Counted from the first letter of the stretch, positions 1-7,725 are shown. The stretch: 14,040 nt of DNA from JBGPBY01 sp041481485 (GCA_041481485.1 JBGPBY010000149.1:1-14040), one strand, 5' to 3'. Notes: a model not told the origin generated them from the sequence alone. Made by a program: numbers and translations.

Positions 1-21
1 AGTGCAATCCTTCCAAATTGT

Positions 22-40
22 GGGCGGTCATAGACCGCCC
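22..40. repeat. Perfect palindrome (8-bp arms, 3-nt loop), dispersed-repeat-like
   Basis: Arms GGGCGGTC (22-29) and GACCGCCC (33-40) are perfect inverted copies around an ATA loop. The unit and its CCTACA tail have the look of the small dispersed palindromes scattered between genes in many environmental bacteria, but copy number cannot be tested here. The loop contributes a TAG (31-33) in the frame of the following gene, cutting that frame off from anything upstream. It could also fold as an RNA hairpin in a transcript entering from the left. Confidence 0.7.
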
Positions 41-45
41 CTACA

Positions 46-1005
46 GTGGGGAGTCGCGATTACAGCTTCGAACATACGTTGCTGTATTTAAGAAATGGGG
101 CACTAAGGAACCTGTCGCGGCGCTGCGACTGGGCCGCGATTTCCTCCGACAGGCTGGGTACGGTTACGCCGGATTCCAACCGCCTGGATATCGTTCGGCG
201 GGATGGAAGCCGAAGCAAAATCACGACACCATTGTCATCGCAGGTCGAAGCCCTGGACATCCGCATGGACGGAAGCCTTCTGGCCGTTGGCATGTCGCCG
301 CCGTCCATCATGATTGTCGAGCGGAGCGGCACTGTCGCCAAACGCATCGGACCCATAACGGACACGGCCCAGGTGGGGTTGGAATTCACCGTCGATGGCA
401 AACATCTTCTTCGAACCGGCTGGTTTGGAACCGGGTTGATGACCATCGATGGCAAATGGGTTTGGAAAAGCGATTCCAGAAATCTGGCGGCGAGCCGCGA
501 TTTGAAATTGTTCGCCGGCGTTTCCGCGCCGATGCACGGACCGCAGTACGGAGACGTGACGCTTCTCGACAATGCCGGGAAAATACTATGGCAGCAGCAT
601 GCCTGGGATGCGCAGATGGCTGTCGCTCCGAGTGGAACATTTGCCGCATTCCGTTCGACCCCGGAGAGCCCCAATCAACCCACCGTTCCACCTTTCCCTG
701 TCGCTCCCGTGCCTGCGGATACGCCGGAATTGTCGCTGCGCGACCGCACCGGAAAACTACTGGCACATCGCGAATTCAGCGGCATCTTGCGAGGAATTTC
801 CAGCGCCAGCAGCTGCATTCTGGCACTTGCCCCCAAATATCAAAGCAGTCTTGCCAGTTTTGCCATTGTTGGTCTGAATCGCCAGCTGAAGGAAGTGTGG
901 CAGATCAGTGCAGAGCAAGCTTCAGATTGGGACCTGACGTCCGATTACTTTCTGTTGGCGAAAGGCAATTCCGTTTCGGCTTACAAATTGCCTAGCTGCA
1001 GTTAG
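46..1005 (+). CDS. Beta-propeller (WD40/PQQ-like) repeat protein, probably missing its N-terminus
   Basis: A 319-residue protein made of short repeated blades with 'DG-LLAVG', 'DGKHLLRTGWFG', 'DNAGKILWQQ' and 'DRTGKLLAH' turns, typical of WD40- or PQQ-like propellers that sit in the periplasm or act as binding scaffolds. No catalytic residues are recognisable. The only early start is a GTG at 46, without a Shine-Dalgarno sequence, inside the tail of the palindrome at 22-40. An in-frame TAG lies at 31-33. There is no signal peptide, although propellers of this sort are usually exported, and residue 1 falls almost directly before the first blade. I infer a 5'-truncated gene, possibly still translated; a non-secreted intact gene is the alternative. 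The stop is 22 bases from the convergent gene ending at 1028. Confidence 0.6.
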   Translation: MGSRDYSFEHTLLYLRNGALRNLSRRCDWAAISSDRLGTVTPDSNRLDIVRRDGSRSKITTPLSSQVEALDIRMDGSLLAVGMSPPSIMIVERSGTVAKRIGPITDTAQVGLEFTVDGKHLLRTGWFGTGLMTIDGKWVWKSDSRNLAASRDLKLFAGVSAPMHGPQYGDVTLLDNAGKILWQQHAWDAQMAVAPSGTFAAFRSTPESPNQPTVPPFPVAPVPADTPELSLRDRTGKLLAHREFSGILRGISSASSCILALAPKYQSSLASFAIVGLNRQLKEVWQISAEQASDWDLTSDYFLLAKGNSVSAYKLPSCS

Positions 1006-1027
1006 TGGCCATTCCATTCAAACAGGG

Positions 1028-1438
1028 TTATTTCTTACCTTTCTTCATCGACGTCACGAACCGCCATGAGGCGTTCAGGAGGTCGCGGAGTTCTGCTTCT
1101 GTGATGTGGGACAGGCGCACCAGGACTGCCGGGTAGGGAGCGTAGTGATCTTTGAGGTAGTACTTCTGGGGGGCCTCCTCGATCATCGCATCGCGTTGAT
1201 CGAAATCGATCCGGATCATCAGTGAGTTGGGCTCTGCGGCCTTGTTTACCGCGATACAAGCCATCAGAGTTCCGCGGATCTTGATTGCAGGCGATCCGTA
1301 CGCCGTCACATACTCCGCACCCGGAAGAGTCTGGGCGATCTTCCGCACCGTGTCGAAGTTGACCTTGGATTTAGGCATGCGAGCGATACTATCAGAGGCC
1401 CATGTAACGGCAGAGTGATTGTCATGAGAAGGACTCAT
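1028..1438 (-). CDS. MmcQ/YjbR family protein (DUF419-like)
   Basis: From residue 21 onward the protein shows the MmcQ/YjbR pattern: 'VRKIAQTLPGAE', 'YGSPAIKIRGTLMA', 'SLMIRIDFDQRDAMIEEAP', 'YYLKDHYAPYPAVLVRLSHI' and 'ELRDLLNASWRFV'. This is a small cytosolic alpha/beta fold with a CyaY-like, DNA-binding-type surface; its cellular role is poorly defined. Two starts are possible. ATG at 1438 overlaps the upstream gene's stop (TGATG) and has AAGG with a 7-nt spacer, favouring translational coupling, but adds 20 unconserved residues. ATG at 1378 gives the usual family length of about 116 aa but has no Shine-Dalgarno. The C-terminus ends in a lysine-rich tail. It is the only clearly cytosolic member of an operon of exported proteins, so co-transcription need not mean shared function. 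Confidence 0.85.
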   Translation of the reverse strand: MSPSHDNHSAVTWASDSIARMPKSKVNFDTVRKIAQTLPGAEYVTAYGSPAIKIRGTLMACIAVNKAAEPNSLMIRIDFDQRDAMIEEAPQKYYLKDHYAPYPAVLVRLSHITEAELRDLLNASWRFVTSMKKGKK

Positions 1439-2346
1439 CAGTCGACCTTGATCCGTTGGCGGAACTGCTGGTTTTCATTGCAGACAAATTCGATGGGTTC
1501 CTCGTCCGCGACGAAGCGCTGATTGATTCGCACAGTAAACGGCTTTGTGTAGGACTTCGGGTCCTCAACGGTGACATCGATTTCCAATTTGCCGAATTGG
1601 GGGCGGCGAAATCGCTCCGTTATTTTTGCTTGTTCGCTATAGGGGCTGCCGCGCACGTCGAGCCAGCCATCAAATGGGCTTGTCTCAGCGCCGCGCAGGT
1701 TATTCGTTTCCACGACGAGCGTGTCGCCTTCCCAACGGCCGACCGAATAGCCGTACCACCATGGCTGTGGCTCGCCTTGAGGCGCAAGTTTTCGGCCGTC
1801 TGTATAGATGTAGCGAAGGCCGTAGTTGGCTTCGTAAAGGATAACAATCAGCGACGGTGTTTGAACGATCTTGCGCGGCTGCGGCTGCATGTGGAACTGG
1901 GTAAGTCCCATCGGCAGACAATTCGCATCGGGGTTGTCCCGGTTGTTCGTCGCCATCCGGTTCTTCTTGAGTTCGGCCGCCCATGGCGTAAACGGCAAAC
2001 CACCGGGAACATTCGCGCCGATGTCAAAGAAGGTCGCAAGCGGCGGTGCTTTGGGATCCGGAGGAAACGGGACGGTGGGCGGTTCGACGGCAACACCTGT
2101 ACGCGTTGTTTCTCCTCGGGCGGTCACAACCCCCGCCAGTTCCTGCGGCAGCGGATCACGATCCGCTCGCACCCAGTCGCCAGATAGATCCGGTTTACCG
2201 TTGGCTGCCCGCGGCGCTGCGGCATCCATCCGTACACGGCCCTGAGCATCTCGTGGAACGCCGGCCTCCCGGTATTTCGGCCACTGCGCCGTCAGGGAAC
2301 TGGAAGACGCGATCAATGCGGCGAGTATCAGCGCTTGTATTCTCAT
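1438..2346 (-). CDS. Exported 'PDLSG / GRWEGDTLVV' family protein, function unknown
   Basis: A 302-residue protein with a Sec signal peptide (residues 1-20, MRIQALILAALIASSSSLTA, likely cut before QWPK). Landmarks are 'GKPDLSGDWVR' (50-60), 'NCLPMGLTQFHMQPQPRKIVQ' spread over 142-162, 'YGYSVGRWEGDTLVVET' (198-214), 'KITERFRRP' (241-249) and 'DVTVEDPKSYTKPF' (257-270). These mark a large uncharacterised family common in Acidobacteriota and Proteobacteria; I know of no assigned activity. Start chosen: ATG at 2346 overlaps the stop of the DUF6152 gene by 4 bases (ATGA), with AGGG just upstream and a signal peptide immediately following. The frame remains open upstream to 2598, but that part is a basic, cysteine-rich, unstructured shadow of the neighbouring gene. 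Co-occurrence with DUF6152 genes is recurrent in these phyla (from memory). Confidence 0.88.
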   Translation of the reverse strand: MRIQALILAALIASSSSLTAQWPKYREAGVPRDAQGRVRMDAAAPRAANGKPDLSGDWVRADRDPLPQELAGVVTARGETTRTGVAVEPPTVPFPPDPKAPPLATFFDIGANVPGGLPFTPWAAELKKNRMATNNRDNPDANCLPMGLTQFHMQPQPRKIVQTPSLIVILYEANYGLRYIYTDGRKLAPQGEPQPWWYGYSVGRWEGDTLVVETNNLRGAETSPFDGWLDVRGSPYSEQAKITERFRRPQFGKLEIDVTVEDPKSYTKPFTVRINQRFVADEEPIEFVCNENQQFRQRIKVD

Positions 2347-2738
2347 TGTCCCTGGCTCGAAGCGGCAAACAGCTTCTGCCCTGTACTTGCCAGGGTGACG
2401 GATCTCGCATTCACGTGGTTGCTTCCGTCCTTTGCACGACTGCCGTCGACGGTCACCACATCTCCCACCTTCATGGAATTTCTGTTCCATCCCGAACGCA
2501 TCAGGCCATTCGGACTGCCCATCTCGAAACCCCAGTTGCTGACTTTGCCGTTTTCGTCTTTGACATCGGCATAAAACCAGACATGAGGATTCGTCCACTC
2601 GATCTTTGTTATCGCGCCCGTGATGTTGACGAGTTTGGCTGCGTCGAACTCGGCCGCAAAGGAATGATGGGCAAAAGTCGGCACTCCGGCCAACAGCAAG
2701 CTGAAACCGGCAAGCAACGTCGTCAGTCTTTTAGTCAT
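2343..2738 (-). CDS. DUF6152 family exported protein
   Basis: A 131-residue secreted protein. Residues 1-23 form a Sec signal peptide ending in 'PTFA', and the mature protein opens with the family hallmark HHSFAAEFD (24-32). Further hallmarks are 'GAITKIEWTNPHVWFY' (41-56), 'DVKDENGK' (58-65), 'MGSPNGLMRSGW' (73-84) and 'MKVGDVVTVDGS' (89-100). The pattern suggests a small OB-like beta barrel in the periplasm; no biochemical role is established that I know of. It is first in a three-gene operon, and its TGA overlaps the next ATG. No Shine-Dalgarno is visible before its ATG at 2738. The paired histidines at the mature N-terminus could bind metal (inference only). Confidence 0.9.
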   Translation of the reverse strand: MTKRLTTLLAGFSLLLAGVPTFAHHSFAAEFDAAKLVNITGAITKIEWTNPHVWFYADVKDENGKVSNWGFEMGSPNGLMRSGWNRNSMKVGDVVTVDGSRAKDGSNHVNARSVTLASTGQKLFAASSQGQ

Positions 2739-2950
2739 GGTTTCAGGAGACTACATCAAAGTGCGGAACACACAAAATTCCAATCTCGCGGACCAATGCA
2801 GAATTGAAAAACCAACTGCGATCTCGCGGCTGCGAAATATTTATGAAGAAACTAGTTCAAACCTCTAAGAAACACCGGAGTCCAACGTCGTATTGTTGAG
2901 GCTTCCTGAAAGACACCACCCCCGCGGGAAGATCGAAAAGGAGATGACGT
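2739..2950. promoter_or_regulatory. Divergent intergenic region, promoters not resolved
   Basis: This 212-base region separates the leftward DUF6152 operon from the rightward toroid operon and must hold promoters for both, since both flanking genes start here. It is AT-richer than its surroundings around 2795-2850, for example TTGAAA at 2804-2809 and AAATATTTAT at 2835-2844. The spacing of these two (25 bases) does not fit a standard -35/-10 pair, so I do not call a specific promoter. The rightward gene has a clear GGAG ribosome-binding site at 2940-2943. Confidence 0.4.
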
Positions 2951-4099
2951 ATGAAGTCCATCGCAGTTGGAGTGTGCATCGTGTGTCTGGCGGTTGGGGC
3001 GGTATGGGCTCAAAACAACATCAAAGCGAAAGCGACAGATCCAGCGCCGCCATGGGCCGCGGCCGTCGAGAAGGGCGCAAAATGGATCGCATCCGTCCAG
3101 GGCGACGATGGCGGTTGGGGTCAGGACGGAGGCGAAACCTCCTACATCCGGTCGACTGAACGCCTGGAATCGAACGGCAATGATGTTGCGAATACGGCAG
3201 TCGCGACGTTGGCGTTGCTGCAAGCCGGCAAGCAGTATCAGTCCAACGTGGACCGCGCGATCAATTTCATTCTCCAGCGCGTCGAGGCCAGTCCCGCAGA
3301 CGGACTGGCGATTACCGATGCCAAAGGAACCCAGATTCAGCGCAAGCTGGGCCCGTATATCGACACGTTTCTCACATCCATGCTTCTCGCACAGGTGGAT
3401 GGCACCCTGCCGAAACCCGAACAGAATGCGCGCGTCCGCCGCGCCCTGGAAAAGTGCGTGGCAAAAATCGAACACAATCAGAAAACCGATGGCAGCTGGA
3501 ACATTGCGGGAGGCTGGGCGCCAGTGCTCGGAACGTCCATGGCGTCGCGCAGTTTGTTCGCGGCGCAGCAGAAGGGGGTCCCCGTCAACGGGCGGGTGAT
3601 GGACCTTGCAGAGAATTACACTCTGAACGCCATCTCCAGCGCGAGCGTTGGCGCGGTGCTTTCCGCCGCGGAAGTGGGGAGAGGTGATGGCGCAGTGACG
3701 GGCCCAGTTCCGGCCAGGTCCTCCGCGCTTTCCGTGGATTCTGCCGGCGTTGCACTTTACCAGAGCGCGCAGGCGCTGGAACAGTTGAGCCGCACGGAAG
3801 CCGACAGGCAGAAGAATTCCAGGGAAATTGCAACCATCAACGCTCAACTGGCCGATACTAAATTTGTGGAAGGCTTTGGTTCCATTGGCGGTGAAGAATT
3901 CTTTTCATACCTCAACATCAGTGACGGCTTGAAGCGCACGGGCGGCGAGGAATGGAAGAAGTGGCATGGCGACATCAGAGAAAAAATCCTGAAGCTGCAA
4001 AACAGTGATGGAACCTGGGCCGGTCATCACTGCATCACCGGCCGTGTCGCCGTTACCAGCGCAGCCATTCTGAACCTGACCATCGATCGTGCTAATTGA
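2951..4099 (+). CDS. Exported prenyltransferase/squalene-cyclase repeat (alpha/alpha-toroid) protein
   Basis: A 382-residue protein with a clear Sec signal peptide (residues 1-20, cut after VWA) and a GGAG ribosome-binding site 7 bases before the ATG. Three QW-type turns stand out: QGDDGGW (50-56), QKTDGSW (177-183) and QNSDGTW (350-356). They are separated by helical hairpins such as 'NTAVATLALLQAGK' (81-94) and end in GHHCITGRVAVTSAAIL (358-374). This is the alpha/alpha-toroid repeat of terpene cyclases and protein prenyltransferase beta subunits. No DXDD motif of squalene-hopene cyclase is present and the protein should be periplasmic, so classical cyclase activity is unlikely. A Lys/Ser/Gly-rich mid section (about 240-300) looks less ordered. 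The next gene, a second toroid protein, starts inside this gene's last codons. A binding or structural role is inference. Confidence 0.85.
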   Translation: MKSIAVGVCIVCLAVGAVWAQNNIKAKATDPAPPWAAAVEKGAKWIASVQGDDGGWGQDGGETSYIRSTERLESNGNDVANTAVATLALLQAGKQYQSNVDRAINFILQRVEASPADGLAITDAKGTQIQRKLGPYIDTFLTSMLLAQVDGTLPKPEQNARVRRALEKCVAKIEHNQKTDGSWNIAGGWAPVLGTSMASRSLFAAQQKGVPVNGRVMDLAENYTLNAISSASVGAVLSAAEVGRGDGAVTGPVPARSSALSVDSAGVALYQSAQALEQLSRTEADRQKNSREIATINAQLADTKFVEGFGSIGGEEFFSYLNISDGLKRTGGEEWKKWHGDIREKILKLQNSDGTWAGHHCITGRVAVTSAAILNLTIDRAN

Positions 4100-5123
4100 C
4101 CGGCGGGCATTCCTGCTGACCGCGGCCGCAGCGGCGTCGGCGTGTTCGCGTGTTAAGAACGAAAGTCCGCTGCGGAAAGCGGCCGAGTACCTGTGGGCGC
4201 AGCAAGCCGAAGACGGCGGTTTTCACAGCGCAACTTACGGACTGCTGCGCTCCGGCCAATCCCTGACTCCCTTTGTACTCCATGCCCTGCTGGCTGTGCC
4301 GGAGTCTGCGTCATCGGCAGCCATCGATCGCGCGCTCGGATTCATCAAAAAGAACACGAGCCCGGACGGAGAACTCGGCAGGATGGACCCAACAAGTGTG
4401 GATTATCCCAACTACGCCACGGCTCTTGCGGTCTCGGCGATCGTGACGGCCGGGCGCAACGGCCGACCTGTAGATATCGCGCCAATGGTGACGCATCTCC
4501 GCGCGCAACAGTTCAGCGAACAGAATGGTTGGATGCGGGAAGACGCCCCCTATGGCGCGTGGGGCATGGGCGGCCCGATCCACCGGCCTCCGGATGCAGG
4601 CCATGTGGATCTGTCCATGACGCGATGCGTGCTGGAGGCGCTGCAATCCGGCGGTGTTCCACCTTCGGATCCCGTCATGACAAAAGCCCTTGTCTATCTG
4701 AACCGTTCACAAAACGCCGATGGCGGATTCTATTTTTCTACCGTCAATCCCGAAATCAATAAAGCCGGTGAGGCCAACAGCAGATTCGCCAGTTATGGCA
4801 CAGCAACAGCGGATGGTCTTCTCGCCCTGCGCGCCGCCGGCCTCCCGGATACCGATGCACGTGTCATGACAGCGATTCGCTGGCTCAAGGACCATCATCA
4901 GCCGGATCGAGCGCCCGGCTTCGAAGGAACCGCGCGGGAATCCTGGGGATCAGGACTACGCTTCTATTACGCCTACGTCATTTCGCGGACCAGGTTAGGA
5001 TTGCCTGTCGCGCTTCCGCCGCAAGCGAACGACGGCGCGTTCCAGAACTCAAACAAAATGGTGAAAGAGGACGACCCGCTGATCGCGACCGCCTGTGCGG
5101 TTCACGCCCTGGCAAGCCAATAG
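4089..5123 (+). CDS. Tat-type lipoprotein with prenyltransferase/squalene-cyclase repeats
   Basis: A 344-residue protein starting at a GTG that overlaps the upstream gene by 11 bases. The N-terminus combines a twin-arginine-like motif (DRRAFLL, 4-10), an alanine-rich hydrophobic stretch and a lipobox-like ASAC with Cys19, suggesting a Tat-exported, lipid-anchored protein; the lipobox is weak because -3 is Ala. QW-like turns are 'QQAEDGGF' (38-45), 'NTSPDGELG' (89-97) and 'QNADGGF' (208-214), each followed by helical segments, with a final 'IATACAVHALASQ' helix. No DXDD acid motif is seen. Overlap with the Sec-exported toroid gene implies translational coupling and points to two products made in fixed ratio, perhaps acting together outside the cytoplasm (inference). 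No convincing Shine-Dalgarno precedes the GTG, consistent with coupling. Confidence 0.83.
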   Translation: MLIDRRAFLLTAAAAASACSRVKNESPLRKAAEYLWAQQAEDGGFHSATYGLLRSGQSLTPFVLHALLAVPESASSAAIDRALGFIKKNTSPDGELGRMDPTSVDYPNYATALAVSAIVTAGRNGRPVDIAPMVTHLRAQQFSEQNGWMREDAPYGAWGMGGPIHRPPDAGHVDLSMTRCVLEALQSGGVPPSDPVMTKALVYLNRSQNADGGFYFSTVNPEINKAGEANSRFASYGTATADGLLALRAAGLPDTDARVMTAIRWLKDHHQPDRAPGFEGTARESWGSGLRFYYAYVISRTRLGLPVALPPQANDGAFQNSNKMVKEDDPLIATACAVHALASQ

Positions 5124-5176
5124 GCATTGCCCAATGGCGGCAGGCGACGGAATCCGGGAATTGCTGACTGCAAGTC

Positions 5177-6529
5177 TCAAGGAAGGGAGAGGTTCGGCAC
5201 CTCTCGTCCGTTTATCGTGCTCGTCTTTCCCGGAAATATATCGACAATCAAACGATGGGTTGCATCATTGGTTGCTGAACCGGTCACGACGACGGTATCG
5301 CCAACAACCATTCCCAGGGAATTCATAATGTCCTGAGGTGGGGTCTTGGAGGTTAGCATTATGGCCCATGGGACTGTTAATCCCGCAGCCTCATCCCTGA
5401 CGTCCATCCTGAAGAATTGGGCTGGTGCGCTTGTAGCGATACGAACTATCGGCTGCGTGAGCACTCCACGTAGAATGATCCGGTTATTTGAATCAAAGAG
5501 GGAAGAGTAGCCTCCCCCCGGATATCCAGGAAAAGGATTGTTGTTGAGATCAATCGTGACTCTTTGAACATTGTTGTCATAAACCGATATTGTCGAAAGA
5601 GTCACATCTAAATCACCAGCCAAATGTGTAATGACTGTGCGGTACGTTTCGGGAGGTACTTTCTCGAAAGTGAAGGTGTGGTCCGGCATCAGCTCTGTTT
5701 CGAGTGTCGGGCGACCAGCGCCTTCCGAGACCAGGCGGACTTTTCGACCATGCAGTTCCAATTCAGAAGCGACGTTCGCTACTCGCCCATCCACCTTAAC
5801 GGTTTGGATCGAACCGAGAGGAATAATGGCGAGCCTTAAAAGCACCTCCTCTGGCTGCGGACCTACAGTGATGGGACCAAGACCCAACGGAGTCCTTCCG
5901 TAGCTTATCGATTTCAGCGAATACCCTAGAGGTAGTCCACTAATCCAGACTCGGTACTCGCCTTCCGGAATTAGAGAATTAAACTCGCCATTTGCGCGAA
6001 TTGCCAATCCTCTAAATTGAGGCTCTCCAGCGGGTCGAGCTGTACTCGACACGTTGACGACCAAGGGAACAGAGGGCAAGGGGCTTCCATCGTCTGTGAT
6101 TACACGCCCCGAAACTGGAGTCCCAGGTCTCGACGTCGGAAAAGGAATCGGAATAGATGCAGTCATTACCACGAAATCGAGGCCAGTCAGCTCAGCCCTC
6201 GCCGCAACAGAGATTATTTGTGCAGTGGAAGTATCCAATACCCCGGGATAGTAGGTCGGAGACAACACCGCTCCAGCGATGATGTAGTAACGGCCTGGTG
6301 GGATCTTCTCAAGGCGAAACCTTCCGTCCTTATCCGTTTCAGTGAGGCTGATTAGGGAAGTCGCGTCGTTTTGGACACCCTCCGACAGAACAACCATAGC
6401 CGCCACTCGGAACCCGGAACGAGCTGACCCATCTGGATTCCGTAATGTTCCAGATGCTGTTCCCGTCTCCTGAGATTGCATCAGAGCCAGGCCGAGCAAC
6501 ACCAGCGACACCGTGCGATAGAGTGACAT
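5177..6529 (-). CDS. Exported carboxypeptidase-regulatory-like multidomain protein
   Basis: A 450-residue protein with a signal peptide (residues 1-19, ending about ALMQSQ). It contains successive beta-sandwich modules of the CarboxypepD_reg type. Module one (about 22-121) holds 'TDKDGRFRLEKIPPGRYYI'. Module two (about 137-235) holds 'GRVITDDGSPLPSVPL', 'GEYRVWISGLPLGYSLKSISYG' in pieces, and an acid/proline loop. Module three (about 244-328) holds 'FTFEKVPPETYRTVI'. There is no peptidase domain, so it is a surface or periplasmic binding/scaffold protein rather than an enzyme. Residues 353-431 form a different domain resembling DUF6152. The ATG at 6529 is chosen over an in-frame TTG three codons upstream; neither has a good Shine-Dalgarno. 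It is convergent with the toroid operon, with a 53-base gap, and divergent from the SIMPL gene. Confidence 0.82.
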   Translation of the reverse strand: MSLYRTVSLVLLGLALMQSQETGTASGTLRNPDGSARSGFRVAAMVVLSEGVQNDATSLISLTETDKDGRFRLEKIPPGRYYIIAGAVLSPTYYPGVLDTSTAQIISVAARAELTGLDFVVMTASIPIPFPTSRPGTPVSGRVITDDGSPLPSVPLVVNVSSTARPAGEPQFRGLAIRANGEFNSLIPEGEYRVWISGLPLGYSLKSISYGRTPLGLGPITVGPQPEEVLLRLAIIPLGSIQTVKVDGRVANVASELELHGRKVRLVSEGAGRPTLETELMPDHTFTFEKVPPETYRTVITHLAGDLDVTLSTISVYDNNVQRVTIDLNNNPFPGYPGGGYSSLFDSNNRIILRGVLTQPIVRIATSAPAQFFRMDVRDEAAGLTVPWAIMLTSKTPPQDIMNSLGMVVGDTVVVTGSATNDATHRLIVDIFPGKTSTINGREVPNLSLP

Positions 6530-6783
6530 TCGGCGCAAATGCTAATCCGTATTTCTTAAGGTCGACTTAAAGTAGCCGAATGCCGAAACGGCCCTTGCTC
6601 CTCGCAGCTCGCGGGACTTGTACGACATGATCGGCCCGTGCCAACTTCGTACAACGCGTTAAACTCATTAAAACCAACAGCCTGTTCTGAAGATCGTACG
6701 GTCGCCCGATTGCTCCCCCAGATACAGGCGGGGAATGGCCTGCTCTCCGATTCGAACTGAAAACTTACCTCAGGGAGCCACAA
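6530..6783. promoter_or_regulatory. Divergent intergenic region between carboxypeptidase-like and SIMPL genes
   Basis: A 254-base stretch without a convincing gene. It must carry the promoters for both flanking genes because they are transcribed away from each other. It is AT-richer around 6655-6675 (runs such as GCGTTAAACTCATTAAAA). A small palindrome AACAG-C-CTGTT at 6676-6686 could be an operator half-site pair, but it is short enough to occur by chance. The rightward gene has GGGAG at 6773-6777 with a 6-base spacer to its ATG. Confidence 0.4.
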
Positions 6784-7725
6784 ATGAAAACAAAGTCGAT
6801 AGCGATAGCTGGATCATCTGTCCGTTGCGGGTTGGTATTCGCGTGTCTGGCCATTATGAGTGTCAACGGCTGGGGGCAGACATCCGGGAACATTGGGTAT
6901 GCACAGCCGGGAGCCGGCGGGAAGGCAAGGGCACAACAGAGCGAGCGGAACAAACGCGTTATTTCGCAACAGGACCTTCCTCCGACCAATACTGGCATGT
7001 TTGTCGAGGCCAATATTCTGATGAATGTGAAGGCCGACGAGTACGTCGCCGTTTTTGGACTGGCGCTGGAGGGCGCCACCATCGCGGAATGCACCGAGAG
7101 AATGGACGCTGCCATCAGGGCGTTTAAGCAGGCACTCAAGCCTCTCGCCGTCCGCGAGAGTGACATCTTCGTTGATTTCGTCACCGGGCCGAAGATTTAC
7201 ACATTCGATCTCAATGGCGATATCGCCCGGGAACGGCTGACCGGATATGAACTGAAAAAGAATGTCTCGATCCACTACAACGAGCGGGATCTAATCGATC
7301 GGCTCGTGGTGGCGGCCGCACAAGCAAACGTCACCGACCTGATCAAAGTCGACTACGTCGTGAAGGACATTCGAGCCATCCAGAAACTTCTGATGCAAGC
7401 GGCCGCGACAGTCCTCAAATCGAAAACGGAGGACTACGAAAAACTGCTCGCCGCCAGGATTCAGCCGGCGCCACAGATTTATGCGGAACGGTCGTCGATC
7501 CACTACCCATCAGACATGTACGACGCATACACGGCGGCAGAATCGGACGAGGTTGTCTCGCCCAACGGACGCAATACCATACAACGGGCCCGAAAAGGAA
7601 AGACGTTTTTCTTCAATGGATTGGACGGCGACGGGTTCGACCAGGTGATCAACCCGGTCATCACCGAACCTGTGGTCCAATTCACGCTGTACTTGAAAGT
7701 TCGTTACGACACAGTTCGGGAGTGA
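6784..7725 (+). CDS. Exported SIMPL-domain (DUF541) protein
   Basis: A 313-residue protein with a signal peptide-like N-terminus (MKTKSIAIAGSSVRCG then a hydrophobic stretch to about residue 31). A low-complexity linker (33-65, Gly/Gln/Arg rich) precedes a SIMPL/DUF541 domain spanning about 72-311. Its hallmarks are 'ANILMNVKADEYVAVFGLALEGATIAECTERMDAAI' read in pieces (76-111), 'LKPLAVRESDIFVDFV' (118-133), 'GYELKKNVSIHYNERDLIDRLV' in pieces (154-175), and the closing 'VVQFTLYLKVRYDTV' (297-311). SIMPL proteins are periplasmic or envelope proteins of uncertain role; the bacterial oligomers form ring-like assemblies. The region 221-285 ('AARIQPAPQIYAERSSIHYP...YDAYTA') is the family's usual insert. 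The GGGAG ribosome-binding site supports the ATG at 6784. It stands alone, convergent with the downstream gene (53-base gap). Confidence 0.8.
   Translation: MKTKSIAIAGSSVRCGLVFACLAIMSVNGWGQTSGNIGYAQPGAGGKARAQQSERNKRVISQQDLPPTNTGMFVEANILMNVKADEYVAVFGLALEGATIAECTERMDAAIRAFKQALKPLAVRESDIFVDFVTGPKIYTFDLNGDIARERLTGYELKKNVSIHYNERDLIDRLVVAAAQANVTDLIKVDYVVKDIRAIQKLLMQAAATVLKSKTEDYEKLLAARIQPAPQIYAERSSIHYPSDMYDAYTAAESDEVVSPNGRNTIQRARKGKTFFFNGLDGDGFDQVINPVITEPVVQFTLYLKVRYDTVRE

Noticed and set aside
1456..2187. Rightward long frame opposite the PDLSG gene
   Set aside because: Shadow of a well-recognised gene; no start signal and no recognisable domain.
2347..2598. N-terminal extension of the PDLSG-family gene
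   Set aside because: It overlaps the DUF6152 gene entirely, is Arg/Cys-rich, and a signal peptide begins exactly at the overlapping ATG 2346.
2852..3847. Leftward 331-codon frame opposite the first toroid gene
   Set aside because: The opposite strand carries clear QW repeats, signal peptide and ribosome-binding site; this frame shows none.
2951..4099. Functional squalene-hopene cyclase
   Set aside because: Shorter than the roughly 630 residues of that enzyme, lacks DXDD, and carries a Sec signal peptide.
6676..6686. Palindrome AACAG-C-CTGTT as an operator
   Set aside because: Only 5-bp arms; expected by chance in a window this size, with no second copy seen nearby.
6556..6783. Leftward 75-codon frame in the divergent intergenic region
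   Set aside because: No ribosome-binding site, no recognisable pattern, and it would cover the promoter region of the SIMPL gene.
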